A DNA stretch of 40,940 nucleotides from an uncultured Prevotellaceae bacterium (lineage in GTDB: Bacteria; Bacteroidota; Bacteroidia; Bacteroidales; Bacteroidaceae): positions 1 through 40,940 of the forward strand of contig CACYKE010000020.1 in assembly GCA_902774925.1 (NCBI GenBank). The letters are read 5' to 3'. Below are positions 1-7,200 of the stretch, in pieces. Numbering within the stretch: position 1 is the first letter of the stretch; every line of letters starts with the position of its first letter. The translations under genes and the position numbers were made by a program. The notes under the pieces are model-generated. The model was not told where the DNA came from. It did no database searches and saw only the letters and a program-made list of their open reading frames with translations.

Positions 1-31
1 CCTTTGTACCTATACAAAAGCATATAAAAAC

Positions 32-256
32 ATGGAAAATTCTTACAGATTACCGGTTGCTTCCTATGGCCGCATGGAGCTGGCCCAGATTTATTTCCCT
101 CATATCTGCGGGCGTGCGGCCTGGCGCAAGTTCAAGGACTGTATGGCGGAATACCCCGAGTTGGATCCGTTGCGCACCATCAGCCGTCGTACGTTCCTTC
201 CGCTTGAGGTCGAGTGCATCTTCCGCAATCTCGGCGTCCCGACAATAAGAGCCTAG
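32..256 (+). CDS. DUF4248 family protein
   Basis: This 74-residue protein resembles the small DUF4248 family of Bacteroidales. The family-like blocks visible are a YGRMELAQIYFP stretch at residues 12-23, a W-R-K-F segment near 31-34 and SRRTFLPLEV at 51-60. The function of the family is unknown. It is usually found beside VapE/VirE-type genes, as here, where a VapE gene faces it on the other strand. The first bases of the window (CCTTTG) would fit the end of a TAnnTTTG -7 box, with the ATG about 20 bases after the expected transcription start, so the promoter is probably cut by the window edge. The stop codon lies inside the first unit of a 21-bp tandem repeat. Confidence 0.8.
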   Translation: MENSYRLPVASYGRMELAQIYFPHICGRAAWRKFKDCMAEYPELDPLRTISRRTFLPLEVECIFRNLGVPTIRA

Positions 257-285
257 TATTGCAAAATAAGAGCCTAGTATTACAA
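244..285. repeat. Two 21-bp tandem repeats overlapping the DUF4248 stop codon
   Basis: Units at 244-264 and 265-285 differ at one position (AATAAGAGCCTAGTATTRCAA). A third, diverged start at 286 runs straight into the palindrome at 289-320. The first unit contains the stop codon of the upstream gene. The motif AAGAGCC is shared with the palindrome arm, so the array looks like partial duplication of the terminator arm. Confidence 0.85.
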
Positions 286-288
286 AAC

Positions 289-320
289 AAGAGCCACTTA
301 TCGCGCGATAAGTGGCTCTT
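289..320. terminator. Perfect 32-bp palindrome, likely bidirectional terminator
   Basis: The left arm AAGAGCCACTTATCGC is exactly mirrored by GCGATAAGTGGCTCTT with no loop bases between them. On the plus strand it is followed by ATTTTCC, giving a modest T-run. It lies 32 bp after the DUF4248 stop and ahead of the vapE terminator on the other strand. Confidence 0.7.
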
Positions 321-349
321 ATTTTCCATTAAGCGGCAGTTATTCTTTA

Positions 350-373
350 ATGACACTATGACGGTATGACAGT
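350..373. repeat. Three 8-bp tandem units ATGACRST
   Basis: The units are ATGACACT, ATGACGGT and ATGACAGT. The same unit recurs on the opposite strand inside the last codons of vapE (about 441-460), so the two copies flank the vapE terminator hairpin in inverted orientation. Confidence 0.7.
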
Positions 374-389
374 GAAAATAGTAAAACTC

Positions 390-421
390 TCGCGTACCGC
401 GTAGGCGTGCGCGGTACGCGA
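390..421 (-). terminator. Terminator of the vapE gene
   Basis: A 12-bp stem (390-401 with 410-421, arms TCGCGTACCGCG and CGCGGTACGCGA) with an 8-base loop lies six bases past the vapE stop. In the minus direction it is followed by a short T-run (GAGTTTTAC). Confidence 0.8.
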
Positions 422-427
422 GGGAGT

Positions 428-1831
428 TCAGAATCCGGCCGTCATACTGTCATCCGTCATTGATGAACTGTCGTACTCTGACCTTTGGTCAGAGTGGGAT
501 TCGACAATATCGGCCAGGCTGCGGCGATAGGCATCTATCTCTGCAGGTGTGCGGCGGATGGCTATATAGCCGCGCTGCGACGCCGTACGCTTGCTTTCGA
601 AACCCAGCTTGGTGAAGGCCAGACCAATCTTCTCCTTGCTCAGCGTATAGGCGAGGTTGCCACCGATGATCTGCAGGGCCATGGTGGCCGACACCAGTTC
701 ACGGGAATCACCCTCTGCGGGCTTGCGGAAGTGCAGATCGACGAGTTCCAGTTCCGAATGCACCGTCTCAAACTGGCGGTTATGCTGCGTTAGGCGTTGT
801 ATCTCCGCCTGGTCGAACCAGTAGCGGAAGCCCTGCTGGTAGAGCGTATAGGCCTGTGCATAGATGGCGTCGTAGTCGAGCGGGTTCTCCTGGGGCGGCT
901 CTATCGACTCCACCTCGAAGGGCAGCCATCGGCGCGTCCCCGTCGTGTCCGACAGGAACTGCACGTTGTTGCCCGTGCCGCAGAACGATGCCAGGTGCGG
1001 GCGGTTCTTGTGGTAGCGCTCGTAGGGTGCACGGTCGTTGATGCTGGGCATGGTCATGGTTCCCTTCAGCTTGTTCAGCTCCTTGGGCAGCATGGAGTCC
1101 AGCTCCTCCCAGCACATCAGGCCGTACTGCGCCAATACGAGGCGGTCGTCCTTCGACAGGATGGAGGCGTCGGTCTTCGTGTAGAAATAGTCGCGCAGCT
1201 GTGGGGGCAGCAGATGTGCGAACCACGTGGTTTTGTACGAGCCCTGCACACCGATCAGGATGAGCATGACGTTGTTCACCACCCGCGGCTCCACCCATGA
1301 CGCCACCATCGCCACGAACCATTTCTTCAGGTACTGGTAGAACAGGATCTGCTCGTCGGCATCGCCCTTGACGTTCACCGTCAGCGACAGACCCATGATG
1401 GCGTCGCCCTTGTCCGGCGTCCACGGAGGCAGGTGTTCCAGATAGTAGCGGAAGGGGTGGTATGTCGGTACGTAGTTGGAATTGATGATGTTCTGCAGAT
1501 GCTGTTTGACGACGTACTTCACTGCGCAGAGCTCATCCCACAGCGTGTTTTCTTCACGGTCGTCCAAATCTCTGTAGCCGTCCGTCACGCCGCCCTCGCC
1601 GCCGAAAATAGTCAGCAGTCCCTGGTCGTTCTCGCCGATGCTCAGCCCCTGCGACAATCGGTGTATCTCCGTACGGCCCCGCACCTCGTTGTAGCGCAGG
1701 ATTGCCCGCTCAGAGAGCATCGCCTTGATTTCCTCCGGCGTGGCACAGGTTTCCTGCCACGGTTTCTTGTGACCGCCGTCGCCAGCGTCTGCTGGTTTCT
1801 TCTTTTTCCGTTTCTTCATTTCTTCGTCCAT
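428..1831 (-). CDS. VapE/VirE-family primase-helicase-like ATPase
   Basis: This 467-residue protein has the virulence-associated E (VapE) domain, a P-loop ATPase related to phage and plasmid primase-helicases. The Walker A motif GVQGSYKT is at about residues 194-201. It is followed by an acidic CWEELDSM stretch that fits Walker B and by the family's TGTRRWLPFEV block. The C-terminal segment (YTLSKEKIGLAFTKLGF) resembles DUF3874. The N-terminus is a lysine tract (KKRKKKKP). Such proteins occur in Bacteroidales prophages and islands and in satellite-like elements; the biochemical role is inferred. The gene stands alone on the minus strand with its own -7 box at 1857-1864 and a strong terminator. 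It shares a bidirectional intergenic region with hicA. The last codons consist of repeated ATGAC units. Confidence 0.85.
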   Translation of the reverse strand: MDEEMKKRKKKKPADAGDGGHKKPWQETCATPEEIKAMLSERAILRYNEVRGRTEIHRLSQGLSIGENDQGLLTIFGGEGGVTDGYRDLDDREENTLWDELCAVKYVVKQHLQNIINSNYVPTYHPFRYYLEHLPPWTPDKGDAIMGLSLTVNVKGDADEQILFYQYLKKWFVAMVASWVEPRVVNNVMLILIGVQGSYKTTWFAHLLPPQLRDYFYTKTDASILSKDDRLVLAQYGLMCWEELDSMLPKELNKLKGTMTMPSINDRAPYERYHKNRPHLASFCGTGNNVQFLSDTTGTRRWLPFEVESIEPPQENPLDYDAIYAQAYTLYQQGFRYWFDQAEIQRLTQHNRQFETVHSELELVDLHFRKPAEGDSRELVSATMALQIIGGNLAYTLSKEKIGLAFTKLGFESKRTASQRGYIAIRRTPAEIDAYRRSLADIVESHSDQRSEYDSSSMTDDSMTAGF

Positions 1832-1856
1832 AAATGATATCTTTACATTCCGCCGG

Positions 1857-1864
1857 CAAAGATA
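1857..1864 (-). promoter_or_regulatory. -7 box of the vapE promoter
   Basis: Read on the minus strand the site is TATCTTTG, matching TAnnTTTG, 26 bases before the vapE start. No clear TTTG lies 20 bp upstream. In that place sits the direct repeat at 1895-1917. Confidence 0.6.
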
Positions 1865-1894
1865 CGAAAAATCTCCGATTCCTACTCCCCTAAG

Positions 1895-1917
1895 GGGTAC
1901 TACGCGTGGGTACTACG
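1895..1917. repeat. 10-bp direct repeat between the vapE and hicA promoters
   Basis: GGGTACTACG occurs at 1895-1904 and 1908-1917, separated by CGT. The palindrome-like CCCCTAAGGGG precedes it. The position, just upstream of the vapE -7 box, fits an operator for a repressor or activator, but no binding protein is identified. Confidence 0.5.
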
Positions 1918-1966
1918 GTCTGAATAGTTAAAAATACGGCAATATAACAAAAAAGTTACCAGAATA

Positions 1967-1998
1967 TTTGCTTATTTATAACTTTTTTGCTACCTTTG
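1967..1998 (+). promoter_or_regulatory. Promoter of hicA-hicB
   Basis: TTTG at 1967-1970, a 20-bp spacer, and TACCTTTG at 1991-1998 form a full match to the Bacteroidetes -33/-7 promoter. The hicA ATG follows at 2033, giving a leader of about 28 bases. Confidence 0.85.
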
Positions 1999-2032
1999 CA
2001 CCGGCTTTTAGCCAAAAGAGTTCTTAAACATT

Positions 2033-2215
2033 ATGAAAACATCCGAGTTGTTAAGAATGTTGAGGGATGCAGGTTGCACCCTTGACCGACACGGAAGGCG
2101 GCATGACAAATGGATAAACCCCAAGACGGGTGCATTCGAATGGGTGCCGAGACACGCTGCGGAGGTCCGCACAGGACTTGCGCTTGAAATCTTGAAAAAG
2201 TTGGTTGGGGAATAA
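2033..2215 (+). CDS. hicA: HicA-family toxin (mRNA interferase)
   Basis: This 60-residue basic protein has the HicA layout: an N-terminal helix (SELLRMLRDAGC), a strand turn carrying the catalytic-type histidine (DRHGRRHDKW, His24 being the likely active residue), and a C-terminal helix (GLALEILKKLVG). HicA toxins cleave mRNA and form a dsRNA-binding-like fold. The usual GSHH motif is replaced by HGRRH, so activity should not be taken for granted. It is the first gene of a pair with hicB, 84 bases downstream, which is the typical toxin-first order for this family. Confidence 0.85.
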   Translation: MKTSELLRMLRDAGCTLDRHGRRHDKWINPKTGAFEWVPRHAAEVRTGLALEILKKLVGE

Positions 2216-2299
2216 TCCCCGACCACTTTTAAGGACGTGGCAATGCGGGTGGTTCGTGGTATTGAGGACTCTTTATTTAGAGATTAACAGAAATAAGAT

Positions 2300-2701
2300 A
2301 TGAAGAAAGTGTTAGTAATTATTTCGCAGGCTTCAGACGGCACATTTTGGTGCCATACTGAGTCAGACATTTATGGCGGTGGACTGAATAGTGCGGGCAA
2401 TACGGTGAAGGAGGCTAAAGATGATTTAGCCATTTGTCTGGAGGATGCACGGCAGGATTATGTCGAACGAGGTGGCAAGCCATACGATGTGACATTTGAA
2501 TACAAATACGATTTGCAATCATTCTTTGATTATTTCTCATTCCTGAATGTGAGCGAGATTGCCAAACGAGCAGGGATAAACCCATCTTTAATGCGTCAGT
2601 ACACAAGCGGTATTAAGAATGCAGGAGAAAAGACTTACAGCCGTTTGTCTGAGTGCATCGCAAATATTACCAAGGAATTGCAAGCCGCGTCTTTCTGTTA
2701 G
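2300..2701 (+). CDS. hicB: HicB-like antitoxin with C-terminal HTH
   Basis: The N-terminal half of this 133-residue protein (about 1-60, VLVIISQASDGTFWCHTE then GNTVKEAKDDLAICLED) fits the degraded RNase-H-like HicB fold that neutralises HicA. The C-terminal part (about 80-125, VSEIAKRAGINPSLMRQYTSG) is a helix-turn-helix suited to DNA binding and autorepression of the operon. It ends ahead of a strong bidirectional terminator. The 84-base gap from hicA contains no clear second promoter, so co-transcription is likely. Confidence 0.8.
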   Translation: MKKVLVIISQASDGTFWCHTESDIYGGGLNSAGNTVKEAKDDLAICLEDARQDYVERGGKPYDVTFEYKYDLQSFFDYFSFLNVSEIAKRAGINPSLMRQYTSGIKNAGEKTYSRLSECIANITKELQAASFC

Positions 2702-2741
2702 GATGGCACGGATGTATTTCATAAATTAAGAACAAGAACTG

Positions 2742-2773
2742 GAAAGTCCCGATGCGCGAGCACCGGGACTTTT
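2742..2773. terminator. Bidirectional terminator between hicB and the convergent gene
   Basis: Arms GAAAGTCCCG and CGGGACTTTTC with a 12-base loop are flanked by A-runs on the left and T-runs on the right. It can therefore end transcription of hicB on the plus strand and of the gene at 2780-3292 on the minus strand only if read-through past the stop is considered. It lies just beyond both stop codons. Confidence 0.8.
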
Positions 2774-2779
2774 CGCTGT

Positions 2780-3292
2780 CTAACCAAAAAGCTGCTTCAG
2801 TTCGTCCTGAAAGTCGAGCGATCCCTTTCTGGTAAGCGCCAAGTTATAATCACTCCGCATGTACTTGCGGTGCCAGAGGGCCTCGAACACCTTCCATTTC
2901 TCTTTGATGCCCAGCCGCTCCGCCATCGCATCGGCCAGGAGTGCCGCCTGCGTCCGCGAGAGCAGAGGCTGGTAGTGCTCGTTCACGTAGCCCGCCTGCT
3001 GGGCTTTCCGCCAGAGGACCATGGCCTCGTCGGTGGCGAGTTCGTCGGGCAATTCTCCAATACCGTTCTCCCTCCCTATGCAGGGAGGGCTGGAGAGGGT
3101 CTTCGGGTTGTGGGTCTCCGGCTTAGGGAGGGTCTCCTTTCCCATGTTTATCTGGGTATCCACATGCTGCCCGCCAGAGGCGACATACACTAACTCTATT
3201 TTGCTGCCTTGGCTGGTATGACCTGACTGGTGCAGCCGCTCAAGCAGACGGTTGATGAATTCGAGGGCTTCCTCGTTGTTATCAAAATTCAT
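2780..3292 (-). CDS. Unrecognised 170-residue protein interrupted by a palindromic insert
   Basis: I do not recognise this protein. The chosen start is MNFDNNEEALEF at 3292; an upstream in-frame ATG at 3349 gives a basic, unconvincing extension. The N-terminal part (FINRLLERLHQSG) is helical. The C-terminal part (KWKVFEALWHRKYMRSDYN...GSLDFQDELKQLFG) looks like a small DNA-associated domain, but this is only an impression. The middle (about residues 55-76, ETLPKPETHNPKTL onward) is encoded by a GC-rich palindromic sequence unlike the flanking coding sequence and looks like an inserted linker. A strong promoter lies far upstream at 3525-3556. Confidence 0.65.
   Translation of the reverse strand: MNFDNNEEALEFINRLLERLHQSGHTSQGSKIELVYVASGGQHVDTQINMGKETLPKPETHNPKTLSSPPCIGRENGIGELPDELATDEAMVLWRKAQQAGYVNEHYQPLLSRTQAALLADAMAERLGIKEKWKVFEALWHRKYMRSDYNLALTRKGSLDFQDELKQLFG
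3067..3135 (-). repeat. REP-like palindromic insert translated in frame
   Basis: CCCTCCCT (3070-3077) and AGGGAGGG (3082-3089) form an 8-bp stem with loop ATGC. It continues into pyrimidine/purine-biased sequence repeating CCCTCCCT and GAGACCC. A looser relative (CCCTC...GAGGG) lies at 3671-3688. It is in frame within the gene at 2780-3292. Confidence 0.55.
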
Positions 3293-3349
3293 TTTTCTTT
3301 TCCGTTTTTGATGATTAAACAATGTTTGTCTTGGAGAAAAACGGGTCAC

Positions 3350-3518
3350 GTAGGCTTATCATCATGAATGGCATCATTCCTTAGGGCTCGTTACACCCGT
3401 GCGCGAATGCCATACACTAAAGCCCACGCTCCCGTATGGTAAGCGTGAGCTGGCAGACATTCTTTCCCGCGCATTGATAACGATTTTAAAGGAATGGCAA
3501 GAAATCTGTCATACTCAT
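3350..3518 (-). promoter_or_regulatory. Long structured leader of the 2780-3292 gene
   Basis: Transcription from 3525-3556 should start near 3518, leaving about 226 bases before the coding start. The leader holds a 10-bp hairpin (3421-3451, arms AGCTCACGCT and AGCGTGGGCT with one G-U pair, 11-base loop), a second imperfect pairing of GGCATTC with GAATGATGCC (about 3375-3410), and two very short reading frames (10 codons starting at 3518 and 27 codons at 3474-3391). It could be a cis-regulatory RNA or a stand-alone small RNA. Confidence 0.45.
3391..3474 (-). CDS. Possible 27-residue leader peptide or small protein
   Basis: An ATG at 3474 opens a 27-codon frame that ends with TAA at 3391. The product contains GAWALVYGIRARV. 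The frame spans the 10-bp hairpin of the leader. Whether it is translated is unknown; the conserved part could instead reflect RNA structure. Confidence 0.3.
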   Translation of the reverse strand: MRGKECLPAHAYHTGAWALVYGIRARV

Positions 3519-3524
3519 CGAGTG

Positions 3525-3556
3525 CAAAGTTACTCCAATTCTTTGAAACACCCAAA
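3525..3556 (-). promoter_or_regulatory. Strong minus-strand promoter
   Basis: On the minus strand TTTG (3556-3553), a 20-bp spacer and TAACTTTG (3532-3525) give a full consensus match. It reads into the structured leader and then the gene ending at 2780. Confidence 0.75.
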
Positions 3557-3793
3557 TGTTTTGCTATTTATTTAAGGACTCATACTTCTTTTCTCATTTA
3601 TTGGGTTGGACTTTATGTTATTTTATGCGAATTCTTTGATTATTCCATCCCCATACCCCATCCCTTTCCCCCCTCACCGGCGAGAGGGATGTTTCGTTTA
3701 GTCGATATGGTGTCAGATGTTTCATTTCAATGTCGGAACCAAAGTCCCAAGATTCTCAAATAATGATCACAGAACCGTCCTTTTACTCGAACC
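3557..3793. other. Intergenic stretch without a supported gene
   Basis: The stretch is AT-rich at 3557-3650. It then holds a C-rich segment with a small hairpin at 3671-3688 (CCCTC loop ACCGGCGA GAGGG) resembling the insert at 3070-3089. I see no promoter or credible reading frame. Confidence 0.5.
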
Positions 3794-4243
3794 TCACAGC
3801 GTACCTCTGTCCCCATGTGACCGCATTATTCTATATGAAACTAAATAGATAATTTGAAGGATTGAAAATACTACGCATCTTTTAAATGCTCCCCCATACA
3901 TATAAAAACTATCATACATCCGACTAATAGTAATGTCAAATGGAAATTTTATATACTTCCACAATATTAAATAAAAAATAATACAAATAAAGTAAGCCAA
4001 TAACCATCTTTTATTCTCAGCCCATTTTAAAATAAGCCACGCAAAAAATGTTGTCACTATACAATGTAACCCCAGTATCAATATAGCCAAAATTATTTTT
4101 TCTAACATTTCACAATTCGAACCTGCTGACAAACTTAGAATTATCCAAAAAGAAGGATTCAAGGGATTTTCAACAGTAAACATGCTTAAGTGAACATGTA
4201 TGACAGCTATAAAAGCAACAACTAAAACTAATAATGTCTTCAT
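3794..4243 (-). CDS. Small polytopic membrane protein, candidate immunity protein
   Basis: This 149-residue protein has an N-terminal hydrophobic segment (TLLVLVVAFIAVIHV), a strong segment near residues 49-72 (IILAILILGLHCIVTTFFAWLI), another at about 80-95 (LLAYFICIIFYLILW) and one near 122-135 (VVFSILQIIYLVSY). This suggests four membrane passes. Its ATG overlaps the stop codon of the RHS gene by four bases, so the two are translationally coupled. A short unrelated gene directly after the variable C-terminus of a polymorphic toxin is the usual place for the immunity gene. No homologue is recognised, and the base composition is as AT-rich as the toxin tip. Confidence 0.7.
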   Translation of the reverse strand: MKTLLVLVVAFIAVIHVHLSMFTVENPLNPSFWIILSLSAGSNCEMLEKIILAILILGLHCIVTTFFAWLILKWAENKRWLLAYFICIIFYLILWKYIKFPFDITISRMYDSFYMYGGAFKRCVVFSILQIIYLVSYRIMRSHGDRGTL

Positions 4244-7200
4244 TGTATCTTTACTATTTGACCATCAATTACTTTGTATTTTCCTTCGGGAAGTTGGTTT
4301 ATATAACTATAAAAGCTAGAAATAGAATGACCTTTATTCTCATCATAGGACGTATGGTAATGTGCACCTTTTATTGGACTGTCTTTTGCGACCTTGTCAT
4401 AATGGTGAGAATATTGAAATGTGTCAACACCGTTTACTGCACTTTGGCTTTCTGGTTGATATGGAGCAAAATCATATTCTACAATACTCACACCATTAAA
4501 CAAATTTGGATACATTAAAATGTAATCCATTAAAGCTTGAGCATATCCCTTAGCATAAGCACCTCCCATACTGTGACTTATAATTCTAATAGTTTCTATA
4601 ATATTTCCTTTTTCATCTCTTTTTAAAGAGCTCATAATTGAAGCAGCAGCTAGTTTTCCTTGTTTGTAACCTGCAGTATATCTTGTTCCTGCTATAAGGT
4701 TTGAGGAAAAACTGGTTTGAGATTGAAAATTCATTGTTACATGATTACCAAATGTAAAAGATAGGCCAGAAATACCGCCAAGAGACCCATCATAATACAA
4801 AGGAATACTTTTCTCTTTAAAATGTCGCAGAACATGTTTGTCAAATCCCCCCCAATAAGTATTAGTTGCTCCTTCCCAGCCCAAATGAAAACCATTAACA
4901 AAGATAGTTAGTCTTCCATTATTATCAATTGCATTTATTGGACTATTTGCACAATATGCATATGGACTGACATTATAGTAATTCTCCGCCAGCGGATCCA
5001 TCTGTGTAAACCGGCACATAAGTGGGTCATAGTTGCGGGCACCATAATCATATTGGTTGAGACCGTGCATGCGGTCCAGTTCCTTTCCGTTGTACTTGTA
5101 GCGCTGCAGGGCATCATCTGTGCCGACATCGCCATAAATCGCTCCGAAAGGGTAATAGTGGACTACCTGCTCAACAGTACCGTTATGGTTCACCACGGCA
5201 CGGTTGTTACCCAAATGGTCTTTCGTATAGTAATGGAACGTCGGCTGGCCGTTGGCTATGGTGGCATAGCCGCCCTCGAAGAGGAACTTGCTCAGCTGGC
5301 CGTTCTCGAAGAGGAAGTCGCCGACGTAGTTGATACTGTCAACAGACAGAGTATTGGAGTTGTTCAGATTGTATGTATGTCCCAGCGATACAGAGATGTT
5401 GGGAACTGCCGTGCGATATATGACCCTATGTTTCTCGCCATCGGGTGTATAGGCATATTCCGTGACATTGCCGTTGTGGAACTGTATACGTTCTGGATAA
5501 TTGAACCTGCTGTAGTCTATCCGTGTGACACCCTTGTTGGCATCCCACCGTAGTGAGCCGTCATCGTAGTAGCCATACTGTACGCCGCTGGTAGGAATGG
5601 TCTTGGACACGAAGTCGAAGGCTCCAGTATAGGTCAGGGGCAGGGCGTCTTCCTTGACGCTATCCACCTGCATGCCGTGGTAGTACATCCGGAGATTGTC
5701 AATTTTTCCGTAGGTTGTACCATACTTCTTCCCGTAACGTTCGATCTTGCGGATACCACTGTTTTTGGTGTATTCAAGTACCATTTCTGAATAGCGCGAT
5801 GTGTGATTCGTCAGGTTGTCGCCTTCGCCATAGTCGGCACGTGTCATGCGCGACAGGTCGTCGTAGCTGAACTTGTAGCCGCGCTTGAAGGTCTCGCTGC
5901 CCCCCTGCCACAGTTGGCTGCTGAGATTGCCACTATAGCAGGGTGTGCCAACTCCGTCTGTATAGTGCAGCCACTCCTTGAAGCCCGGTCCGTTGATGAC
6001 GTTCACCCACCCGCGTTGATTATATGTATAGTTTACATTACCGGCACTACCACCATTATATATCGTTGACAACCGGCCCAGAACGTCATAGTCATATTGG
6101 GCAACGGTAACGGGGGAAGCATTATTATAGGAAAGTGAAAGAGACGCCACCTGGTCGTTGGCAGCATGGTACGTCCTGGTCTTGGTAACGGTGGTTGTCG
6201 TATTATTCCTTGTCAGCACAAATGTCTCAGTGAGCGGTTTGCCGGTAAAGCTGTAAGTGGTCAGTGTCTTCCTGACTCCACCGGAGAGCAGCGTTTCCCG
6301 CTTGTCGATAACCCTGCCCTTGTTGTCATAGTAAACGGCTGTGAGCAGGTATTCGTTGTTGCTTGTCCGCCGGATGCTGCCAGTCTGCAGTCCCATGGCA
6401 TTGACGGGATTCGACATGGTAAGTTCCGTACAAAAGGGACTGGATATAAACATGGTTTTGGAAAGGAAACTGTAGTCGTCGTAATAGATGACTTCCTCAG
6501 GAAAACCATGCGTGATGGACGAGGGATTTGAAAAAACATAGCCAGTTCCGTACAGGCCATCCTGTCCGTTCTGCATGGTGACATCCTGATAGTGGTGGTA
6601 GTTGAAGTTGCTACAGGTTCCCCTGATAGCCAAACGGCCCATGCCGTCATACAAGAAGAAAAAAAACTGCCCCTTGGCATCTTGCCTGTAGATAAGGTGG
6701 TCGTCTTCGTCATAGTAGTTCTGCTCAGTGCCACACTGAGGGAGCAGCTTCTTCTCAAGACGTCCGCGCTCATCGTAGCGGTATTCATAGGCAAAGAGCT
6801 CCTTGTGGGGGTGCAGTTGATATTCAGGGGTTAGCACATAGCGTAGCTGGCTCTTGTCATTATAGACATAATAGGTATCACTGTTGCCGTTGCGGCGCTC
6901 CAGAACCTTCCGGCCCAGCATGTCAGTATATGTGGCAACGAAATGGCCGTCTTCGTCGATGGTCTTCTCGACGTAGAGCGTTCCTGCAGAGTAGAAACCG
7001 TCATCTATGAGTGAGGTGTTCCCCAATGGGGCCCTGTAGTGTTTCACCTCCTGGGCTGTATTGGTCTTATGGATTACGCTGATGCCCTTGTCATTGTCCT
7101 TCCAGTCCGTTCCGGGACTGTCGCTGAAGGTGACACGGCCCAGTCCGTCGTAATGGTGCTGGATGTAGCGGTCATTCTCGCCGGCATAATAGCGATAGGG

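Noticed and set aside
244-290. Possible CRISPR-like array
   Set aside because: The 21-bp units are directly adjacent with no spacers, and no cas genes are present.
3494-3763. Plus-strand reading frame of 89 codons
   Set aside because: Its composition is irregular, it crosses a strong minus-strand promoter and a C-rich hairpin, and it has no promoter or recognisable motif.
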